Positions 58,661 through 64,000 of a stretch of 64,000 bases of DNA are shown here, piece by piece. Source of the DNA: Methylocystis rosea (GTDB lineage: Bacteria; Pseudomonadota; Alphaproteobacteria; Rhizobiales; Beijerinckiaceae); contig NZ_CP034086.1 of NCBI RefSeq assembly GCF_003855495.1, positions 3,013,501 to 3,077,500 on the forward strand. The letters are read 5' to 3'. The stretch's first letter is position 1, and each line of letters opens with the position of its first letter. Under the pieces are notes generated by a model. The model was given only the letters and a program-made list of their open reading frames with translations. It had not been told where the DNA came from and did not search any database. The position numbers and the translations under genes are program-made.

Positions 58661-59652
58661 CGGCGCGCGGCCGCCGGCGGCGCGCCCTGGAACTTGCTGA
58701 ACACCATGTCGGGCGCCGAAAGATTATGGCGCGACGGCAGATGACGGCCGACCCACACTTCTGTCGCGCTGGCGCCAGGAAAGCGAATGACCGGCGCTTC
58801 CTCCCAGCTCTTGCCGCGCTTGCTGCGCCAGGCGACGATGGCGGCGTCGCTCATCGTCTCCATGGCGTACATCGACCGCAGCGCCGCGAAGGGCAATCCG
58901 TTCGGCATCGCCTGACTGAAGGAGACGTCGAGCGTTATCCGGTCCTGATCGACGCTCTTGATCGAGAGGCGGCCTTCGCCGCCGCGCCTGAATTTGAGGA
59001 TCAGGCTGCGCGATTGAGGCTCGAAGACGATTTCCTCGAGATCGACGATCGGCCGCTCCTGCGTCTCGACCGGCCCCACGAGAAAGGACGAGCCGTAAGC
59101 CGTCCAGCGCATGTCGTCGAAGGGCAGCGGCCGCGCGCGCCAATAGCCGTCGGGCGGATAGAGCACCATGATCTCTTCGGCGCGCTCGCGATGCCACATC
59201 CAGAGCTGGATTAGATGGAAGCCGTGCTCGACGGAATCGCCGACGCGGATCGGCACGTCGTTGGGGCGCCAGAAGGAGGGAAAGGTGTATCCCGTCAGCC
59301 AGAATTCCGGCGTCTCCCAGAAGGTCTTGCGGCGCGCTTGCGAAAACGCCTTGGGGTCCACGGTGAAATCGCAGCTCGACCAGTCGGGTGCCCAGCGATC
59401 CGAGGCGATCGTGTTGATGTAGGAGGGGTGCACGGCCTGGATCTGCAGACTGCGCACGCGCGGCGAGATGAAGTCGAGCTCGACATTGTCCTTCTCGGCG
59501 CAGAGTTCCGGGGCCGAATTATTCTCGACGCGAACTTGCAGCTCTTCGGCTGCGTCCGGCGCCTGTGCCGAGGCTGAGCCGGCGAAGGCCAAGCCGCCAG
59601 CCCCCAAGCCGCCGGCTCCCAAAAGAAAGCGGCGGCGATCGAATGTGGTCAA
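58657..59652 (-). CDS. Tat-exported protein of unknown function
   Basis: 331 residues. The N-terminus TTFDRRRFLLGAGGLGAGGLAF, ending with the cleavage-like ASAQA, is a twin-arginine signal, implying export of a folded protein. The body has EIMVLYPPDGYWRARPLPFDD, VEDLEEI-type acidic patches and many Trp, with a C-terminal EVWVGRHLPSRHNLSAPDM; no family recognised. The start is a TTG (59652) with AAGGA nine bases upstream; an ATG further upstream would start inside a dispersed repeat and is not credible. It overlaps the DUF1624 gene by four bases, so the two probably act together at the envelope. Confidence 0.72.
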   Translation of the reverse strand: MTTFDRRRFLLGAGGLGAGGLAFAGSASAQAPDAAEELQVRVENNSAPELCAEKDNVELDFISPRVRSLQIQAVHPSYINTIASDRWAPDWSSCDFTVDPKAFSQARRKTFWETPEFWLTGYTFPSFWRPNDVPIRVGDSVEHGFHLIQLWMWHRERAEEIMVLYPPDGYWRARPLPFDDMRWTAYGSSFLVGPVETQERPIVDLEEIVFEPQSRSLILKFRRGGEGRLSIKSVDQDRITLDVSFSQAMPNGLPFAALRSMYAMETMSDAAIVAWRSKRGKSWEEAPVIRFPGASATEVWVGRHLPSRHNLSAPDMVFSKFQGAPPAAARR

Positions 59653-59788
59653 CTGGAAGATTCCTTGCTGCTTTTTGAACTCCTTATCGCGCGCGAAGGA
59701 AGCGCGCGGCAAGCGTCGCGATCCATTAACGGGGCGCAAAAGGCGAAAACAAGGAGTAGGACCCCCGGCTAGGAGGGGCCCTTGCCTT

Positions 59789-59890
59789 GAGCAGGCGCCG
59801 AAAAAGTTGACGGACTTTTTCGACAGGAACCTGCTCGATTTGAGCGCTTCCTTACCGGTCACATGTTCCATGCGACCGGGAAGCGCTCCA
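59789..59890. repeat. Two-hairpin dispersed repeat, family A, copy 3 (inverted)
   Basis: Reverse orientation relative to copy 1: GAGCAGGCGCCGAAAAAGTT, GACTTTTTCG, GAACCTGCTC, then GAGCGCTTCC and GGGAAGCGCTC. It fills most of the gap between the Tat gene and the L,D-transpeptidase gene. Confidence 0.82.
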
Positions 59891-59895
59891 AGCGT

Positions 59896-60447
59896 TCAGA
59901 AAAGGCCGCCGCCAAACAAAGCGGCGAAAGGATCGGCGACGGCGTAGCCCGAGCCATAATAGGAACGGCCGCGCGAGGACGCATAGTGGACGCTGCTCCC
60001 CCGCCGCGCGCTGGCATAGTAGTGGCCGTGTGGCGGCGAGCCGGTGATCGAAATGCGGCCCCCTTCATTCTGCACCATTTGATACAGCATCGCCGCGTGG
60101 CCGGGCGACAGGCGCACGCAGCCGTGCGACGCCGGTTGGCCGAGCATCCCCGTCGCATAAGACCCGTGGATCGCATAGCCGCCGCGGAAAAAGATCGAGT
60201 GGGGCATGGGCGACATGTGATACTTTCGGGAATAATGCATGGGCTGCATGCCGGTGGGCGCAAACGAGCCGCGCGGCGTAGAATAGCCGGCGCGGGCCGT
60301 CGACACCGGCCACGAATAGCTGCCCGACGAAGACTGCACATGCATGGTCTGCGTCGAAAGATTGATGTGGATGTGGGCGGCGGCGTTCGCCGCGCTCGCG
60401 CACGCGAACGGACAAAGAATCAAAGGAAGGATGACGGGAATACGCAT
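59896..60447 (-). CDS. L,D-transpeptidase (YkuD domain)
   Basis: 183 residues with a signal peptide (MRIPVILPLILCPFACASAANA). The YkuD active site is IHGSYATGMLGQPASHGCVR, with catalytic Cys in SHGCVRLSP. The C-terminus is Gly/Ser/Tyr-rich (YYASARRGSSVHYASSRGRS) and ends GGGLF. Such enzymes make 3-3 crosslinks in peptidoglycan or attach proteins to it in the periplasm. Divergent from mepA, another murein enzyme. Confidence 0.9.
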   Translation of the reverse strand: MRIPVILPLILCPFACASAANAAAHIHINLSTQTMHVQSSSGSYSWPVSTARAGYSTPRGSFAPTGMQPMHYSRKYHMSPMPHSIFFRGGYAIHGSYATGMLGQPASHGCVRLSPGHAAMLYQMVQNEGGRISITGSPPHGHYYASARRGSSVHYASSRGRSYYGSGYAVADPFAALFGGGLF

Positions 60448-60604
60448 GATGGACTCCTAACCAAACGCGCAGGCGCCGCGCCGGGCATTCTGCTGTGGCT
60501 TGGCGCGCCATCAAGCTAAATGAAGCGGTAAGCTTTCCCGGCAAGGATGAATCGCAAACCTTTGCGCCGGCGACGCGCTCTTCGACACTGGGGGCGAAAC
60601 GCCC

Positions 60605-61561
60605 ATGACGACAAATTCGATATTGCGCGCGCTGCGCGTGGCGCTGTTCGCCTCAGCAGGCTTGGCGTCCTTCGCGTCCTTGGCGTCCTTGGCGACGACA
60701 AATGGCGCTCTGGCGCAGGATAGAGGGGTGCTCGATCCAAAGCCGCTGCCGCCGCTCGCCAATCCCTCCAGTCCGGTGACGCCGGCGCGAGAACTGTTTG
60801 GCCGCGCGCAGGAGGCGGCGCCGCTCCATCCCGATCCGATCGGCTTCTATTCGCGCGGCTGTCTCGCGGGCGGCGAGCCGCTTCCGATCAACGGCCCCCA
60901 CTGGCAGGTCATGCGCCTGTCGCGCAACCGCAATTGGGGACATCCCAATCTCATCGCCTTTTTGAAACATTTTTCGTCGAAGGCGGCGCGCGAATCGGGC
61001 TGGCCAGGCCTGCTCGTCGGCGATCTGTCGCAACCGCGCGGCGGGCCGATGCTCTCTGGACACGCGTCGCATCAGATCGGGCTCGACGCCGACATCTGGC
61101 TGACGCCGATGCCCAACCGCGAACTCACCCGCGAAGAGCGCGAAGAGTTGATGTCGACGGACGTGGTGCGCGACGACGGGCTCGACGTTCGTCCCGAGGT
61201 CTGGAGCGCGGGCCACATCGCCCTGATCCGCGCCGCGGCGATGGAGCCGGCCGTGCAGCGCATCTTCGTCAACGCCGCGATCAAACGCGCGTTATGCCGC
61301 TCGGCGCAGGGCGAAAGCTGGATGCACAAGGTGCGGCCGATGTATGGGCACAACTACCATTTCCACATCCGGCTTCACTGCCCGAACGGCTCCAACTGCC
61401 GCGACCAGGACCCGACGCCCGCCGGCGACGGCTGCGACGCCTCGCTCGCCTGGTGGTTCCAGGACGGTGTGCTGCACGCGAAGAAATCGGGGAAAAGCTG
61501 GCCGCCGATGACCATGGCGGGCCTGCCCGCCGCCTGCCGCGAGGTGTTGCGCGCGCAATAG
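60605..61561 (+). CDS. mepA: Penicillin-insensitive murein endopeptidase
   Basis: 318 residues with a signal peptide containing a degenerate 9-bp tandem repeat (60662-60693, giving LASFASLASLA). The MepA metallopeptidase (LAS family) core is GPMLSGHASHQIGLDADIWL, with the zinc His and Asp, and RPMYGHNYHFHIRLHCP with the late zinc His pair. It cleaves D-Ala-meso-DAP bonds of peptidoglycan. Cys residues in the C-terminal half (HCPNGSNCRDQ, DGCDAS, PAACREV) match the disulfides of MepA. Confidence 0.94.
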   Translation: MTTNSILRALRVALFASAGLASFASLASLATTNGALAQDRGVLDPKPLPPLANPSSPVTPARELFGRAQEAAPLHPDPIGFYSRGCLAGGEPLPINGPHWQVMRLSRNRNWGHPNLIAFLKHFSSKAARESGWPGLLVGDLSQPRGGPMLSGHASHQIGLDADIWLTPMPNRELTREEREELMSTDVVRDDGLDVRPEVWSAGHIALIRAAAMEPAVQRIFVNAAIKRALCRSAQGESWMHKVRPMYGHNYHFHIRLHCPNGSNCRDQDPTPAGDGCDASLAWWFQDGVLHAKKSGKSWPPMTMAGLPAACREVLRAQ

Positions 61562-61566
61562 GACTC

Positions 61567-61678
61567 AGCAGGTCCCGAAAAAGTTGACAGACTTTTTCGA
61601 TGAGAACCTGCGCCAATGTTTTGATTTTGAGCGTTTCCTTATCGATCACATGATTCCATGTGATCGGGAAGCGCTCTA
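61567..61678. repeat. Two-hairpin dispersed repeat, family A, copy 4 (inverted)
   Basis: AGCAGGTCCCGAAAAAGTTG, GACTTTTTCG, GAACCTG, then GAGCGTTTCC and the palindrome ATCACATGATTCCATGTGAT, GGGAAGCGCTCTAG. The right edge CTA is the complement of the msrA stop TAG. It fills the gap between the convergent mepA and msrA genes. Confidence 0.85.
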
Positions 61679-62323
61679 GTCGCACGAGCCCAGCGGGCAG
61701 GCGATGCCGGTTCCGCCGAGTCCGCAGTAGCCGCCGGGATTTTTGGCGAGATACTGCTGGTGATACTCTTCGGCGTAATAAAACGGCGGACTTTCGCGGA
61801 TTTCCGTCGTGATCACGCCGAGATTCGCCTGCGTCAATACGCGTTGATACATGGCGAGAGAGTCCTTCGCGGCGGCGAGCTGTTCCGGCGTCGAAACATA
61901 GAGGGCCGAGCGATATTGCGTGCCGGCGTCATTGCCCTGGCGCATGCCCTGCGTCGGGTCATGGCTTTCCCAAAAAATGCGCAACAGCTGTTCGAAGCTC
62001 ATCGCCGGCGGCTGATAGACGACGCGCACCACCTCCGCATGGCCGGTGCGGCCGCTGCAGACGTCATCATAGGTGGGATTTTTCGTCACGCCGCCGGCGT
62101 AGCCGACCGCCGTCACATAGACGCCCTCGCCCGCCTGCCAGAATTTGCGCTCCGCGCCCCAAAAGCAGCCCATGCCGAAGAGGACCTGTTCGGACCCCAG
62201 CGGAAACGGCGGGTCGAGCGGCCGCCCGTTAACGAAATGGCGCGCCCCATGCGCCACTGGCGTTTCGCGGTCGGGAATGGGCCCGAGCAGTTTGGAAAGA
62301 CCGAGTTCGTCGAAGATCGTCAT
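61676..62323 (-). CDS. msrA: Peptide methionine sulfoxide reductase A
   Basis: 215 residues. The MsrA active site [17 protein letters not shown] holds the catalytic Cys, with [25 protein letters not shown] and the C-terminal recycling Cys in GYCGLGG...CPLGSCD. It reduces methionine-S-sulfoxide in oxidised proteins. The ATG at 62323 gives standard length; the upstream open frame is a shadow of the next gene. The last two Cys (CPLGSC) resemble the resolving pair. The stop is shared with a family A repeat. Confidence 0.95.
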   Translation of the reverse strand: MTIFDELGLSKLLGPIPDRETPVAHGARHFVNGRPLDPPFPLGSEQVLFGMGCFWGAERKFWQAGEGVYVTAVGYAGGVTKNPTYDDVCSGRTGHAEVVRVVYQPPAMSFEQLLRIFWESHDPTQGMRQGNDAGTQYRSALYVSTPEQLAAAKDSLAMYQRVLTQANLGVITTEIRESPPFYYAEEYHQQYLAKNPGGYCGLGGTGIACPLGSCD

Positions 62324-62355
62324 GGCGCCGATATAGTGTGGCGGCTCGAGGGAAA

Positions 62356-62673
62356 CTAGCGCCGTGCGTAATAGAGAGGCGCCGACCGCCGGTGGCTGAG
62401 CAGGATCAGCAGGGCCCCGACGCCGCCGAAGGCGACGCTGACCGGCGCCAGCATCAGCGTGGTCAAAACCGGGTCCCACAGAAAGGTCGAGACATTCTCG
62501 ACGCTCGACTGCAGCGACTGGTAGAGGCCGGGGAACACCGCCGCCGTTCCCCTGCTGATGCTCGTCACCATGACGCGGCCGGCGGCGATCGAGCGTGTGC
62601 CATCGACGATGAGGGCGATGAAGCCGCCCGCGAGCAAGAGAAGGCCGATCAGTCTTGTGAGGAGTCGCAGCAT
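62356..62673 (-). CDS. Small two-helix membrane protein
   Basis: 105 residues with two hydrophobic helices: [20 protein letters not shown] at the N-terminus and [20 protein letters not shown] near the C-terminus, connected by a polar loop ([20 protein letters not shown]). It resembles the PetM-like small membrane proteins common next to msrA in Rhizobiales, an identification by position and size only. A GAAGAG is just upstream of the ATG. Function unknown. Confidence 0.7.
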   Translation of the reverse strand: MLRLLTRLIGLLLLAGGFIALIVDGTRSIAAGRVMVTSISRGTAAVFPGLYQSLQSSVENVSTFLWDPVLTTLMLAPVSVAFGGVGALLILLSHRRSAPLYYARR

Positions 62674-62796
62674 GGTCTCTTCGTTAGAAAGTAATGATGC
62701 GCGGTCGAAAAGCGTGGGGAGAATAGGCGCCGCGGCCGCGTCTGTCCATGCTTGGCGTTGCGTTCCGGTCGCGCGTGAATATAGTGCGCGCTTCGC

Positions 62797-62886
62797 GGAG
62801 GGGTGGCCGAGTGGTTGAAGGCGCACGCCTGGAAAGTGTGTATGCGGGAAACCGTATCGCGGGTTCGAATCCCGCCCCCTCCGCCA
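62797..62886 (+). tRNA. tRNA-Ser (anticodon GGA)
   Basis: 90-nt class II tRNA with encoded CCA. Acceptor GGAGGGG pairs with CCCCTCC, the D arm is GGCCGAGTGGTTGAAGGC, the anticodon loop is CTGGAAA, the variable arm TATGCGGGAAACCGTATCGC and the T arm GGGTTCGAATCCC. A MazEF-like pair and low-GC DNA follow its 3' end, so it could be an integration site. Confidence 0.97.
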
Positions 62887-62993
62887 GTTCAGAGTAGAAT
62901 TGCGAACGCCGCTTGCCGCCGATTTTCGCGCCGGAAATGGCAGCAAGCGTTCCGAGCAAATCGCTCTTTGATCTCATGATACGGACCTCGCGG

Positions 62994-63365
62994 TCAGCGG
63001 CGCTTCCCATCATTGCCTTTCCGGGCCGTCTTCGGCGACACTGTCAGGCCTAGGAACACCATCACGGCCTGGTTGAGCCGGACCACGTCCTCGTCGTCGA
63101 GTCGCCCGATCCGCTCGCGCACCTTGGTCTTCGCAACAGTGGTGATCTTGTCCACCATCAGTCGGGAGGAGGAACGCAGCCCGTTGCGCTCGTTCGGCTC
63201 TACCGGCAGCCGGAACAGCGGCGCTTCGGTCGGGTCCGTGGTGAAGGCGCAGATCGTGATCGAGTCCGTCCCGTCGAAGGCGTCGTCCTGCACGATGACG
63301 ACGGGGCGTGGCTTGCCCGCATAGTCCTTGCCGCCGGAGACTGTCCAGATGTCTCCGCGCCTCAT
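62994..63365 (-). CDS. MazF/PemK-type endoribonuclease toxin
   Basis: 123 residues. The MazF/PemK beta-barrel is clear: MRRGDIWTVSGGKDYAGKPR then PVVIVQDDAFDGTDSITICA, with the catalytic-type Arg and Thr/Ser and LRSSSRLMVDKITTVAKTKV. It would cleave mRNA when freed from its antitoxin. The ATG overlaps the stop of the upstream antitoxin gene by four bases, a standard toxin-antitoxin arrangement. Confidence 0.92.
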   Translation of the reverse strand: MRRGDIWTVSGGKDYAGKPRPVVIVQDDAFDGTDSITICAFTTDPTEAPLFRLPVEPNERNGLRSSSRLMVDKITTVAKTKVRERIGRLDDEDVVRLNQAVMVFLGLTVSPKTARKGNDGKRR

Positions 63366-63586
63366 TCATCATCCCAGTCGGACGCTGCATCGATGAACGC
63401 CTGATCCTCGCGTGCATGGGCGCCGGCCGCTACGGCCAGCGATTGCCGGTGCGCCTCCGCCCGGAAGGACGATGCGCGCACGTCAGGCACCCAAATCTGG
63501 ATCGGCCGCAGGCCCTGCGCGCGCAGCCGCTCGCGATGCTCCTGCACCTTCACGCGCGTCGGCTTCGCGCCTCTCGCCGCCGCCAT
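63362..63586 (-). CDS. MazE-family antitoxin (DUF3018-like)
   Basis: 74 residues. RVKVQEHRERLRAQGLRPIQ then IWVPDVRASSFRAEAHRQSL is the ribbon-helix-like N-terminus of the antitoxins that pair with this MazF group; the acidic tail (EDQAFIDAASDWDDE) would wrap the toxin. AGGAGA lies eight bases before the ATG. It is the first gene of the pair, as expected. Confidence 0.88.
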   Translation of the reverse strand: MAAARGAKPTRVKVQEHRERLRAQGLRPIQIWVPDVRASSFRAEAHRQSLAVAAGAHAREDQAFIDAASDWDDE

Positions 63587-63682
63587 TGGCTTGTTCTCCT
63601 ATTCAGTTACATGTAACCTATCACTCAGCGCTGGATATGGGAAGCGAATTCCAACCGGAGGCGCCCGAAAATATGCCTAAAG

Positions 63683-64000
63683 CTACTTGAAATCATTGGA
63701 TAACTTCGTCTGCAACGTAACGCCATCCGACCGACACGCGGAATACCCAGCCCGCGTCGTGGCGCGTGGAATGGGTTGCGGGTAGAATCGTCGAGTTGTC
63801 ATTGGCGCGCGCCCAAAAGGGCGATGCGTTGCGATCAGAATAGACGCCTCATAGAGCCAAAGCGAAGACGTAGTCATCGCGCTATCGGTCGTAGCCCACC
63901 GGGATAATTTGCTGAATGCGTTTGCAACTAAATTGCTAAAAGACAATGGCGAGTCGTCGTCACCATGTTTCCATGACGTTGAACCCCAATACTTCGCCAC
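63683..64000 (-). CDS. C-terminal part of an unknown protein, truncated at the window edge (uncertain)
   Basis: The last 105 codons of a frame reading in from the right edge on the minus strand, ending ..GVTLQTKLSNDFK. The segment has more AT and a different amino-acid mix (Thr/Ser-rich, IATHRPFGRAPMTTRRF) from the rest of the window, which suggests transferred DNA or non-coding sequence. No family recognised and coding status is doubtful. Between it and the antitoxin (63587-63682) nothing is seen. Confidence 0.3.
   Translation of the reverse strand: MAKYWGSTSWKHGDDDSPLSFSNLVANAFSKLSRWATTDSAMTTSSLWLYEASILIATHRPFGRAPMTTRRFYPQPIPRATTRAGYSACRSDGVTLQTKLSNDFK

Overview
The window is a GC-rich chromosomal segment of an alphaproteobacterium, almost certainly order Hyphomicrobiales (Rhizobiales). 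Supporting signs are the order hemE / maf-coaE-dnaQ / secB / fxsA / timA-mltA-smr, a HemY-mitofilin pair, a MucR/Ros regulator, a TIGR02300 'FYDLN' protein, a SUV3-type helicase, a consensus CtrA box and clustered GANTC sites. A methylotrophic or methanotrophic Methylocystaceae-like host would fit, but that family-level guess is inference: no diagnostic methanotroph gene lies here. There is no rRNA operon, prophage, CRISPR array or recognisable transposase.

Layout. 1-1.3 kb: end of an unknown gene and an amidohydrolase. 1.3-8.6 kb: hemJ-hemE transcribed leftward, a 400-bp intergenic region that looks like the chromosomal replication origin, then maf-coaE-dnaQ, secB, fxsA, timA-mltA-smr. 8.6-12.3 kb: hemY-mitofilin and a CitE-like lyase. 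12.5-21.8 kb: carbonic anhydrase, HAD phosphatase, MaoC, ribF, ileS (carrying an in-frame palindromic element), a polysaccharide flippase and a rhomboid. 21.9-25.2 kb: etfBA, 3-hydroxybutyryl-CoA dehydrogenase, dps. 25.3-29.5 kb: ffh-rpsP-rimM-trmD, split by an oppositely oriented exported Cys-rich gene. 29.9-36.2 kb: small TPR-like ORF-recQ, an MFS exporter, acnA. 36.4-43.9 kb: three small exported Cys proteins followed by a tolC-czcA-czcB-type metal efflux operon. 44.1-50 kb: rarA, a ParA-like ATPase behind a perfect CtrA box, a Gre-like factor, an NTF2-fold protein, acuI, mucR, TIGR02300 and tRNA-Gly. 50.7-57.5 kb: SUV3 helicase, manC, trpF-trpB. 57.7-62.7 kb: DUF1624 membrane protein, Tat-exported protein, L,D-transpeptidase, mepA, msrA, a small membrane protein. 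62.8-64 kb: tRNA-Ser, a MazEF-type toxin-antitoxin pair and lower-GC sequence that may be the start of an island.

Two themes stand out. First, the intergenic regions and at least two genes (ileS and the DUF1624 gene) are peppered with palindromic elements of several families: a ~110-bp two-hairpin family in four copies abutting stop codons, a 'CCCTCCCC...GGTGGGG' family in three copies, one of them translated inside ileS, and a CTCTCCC-type family. Second, several exported proteins share a CX3C...CX3C-X(1-2)-C cysteine signature: a tandem pair at 36.4-37.2 kb, the gene inserted between rimM and trmD, and the C-terminal tail of the DUF1624 protein. The pair lies next to a metal-efflux operon and is my best candidate for something undescribed.
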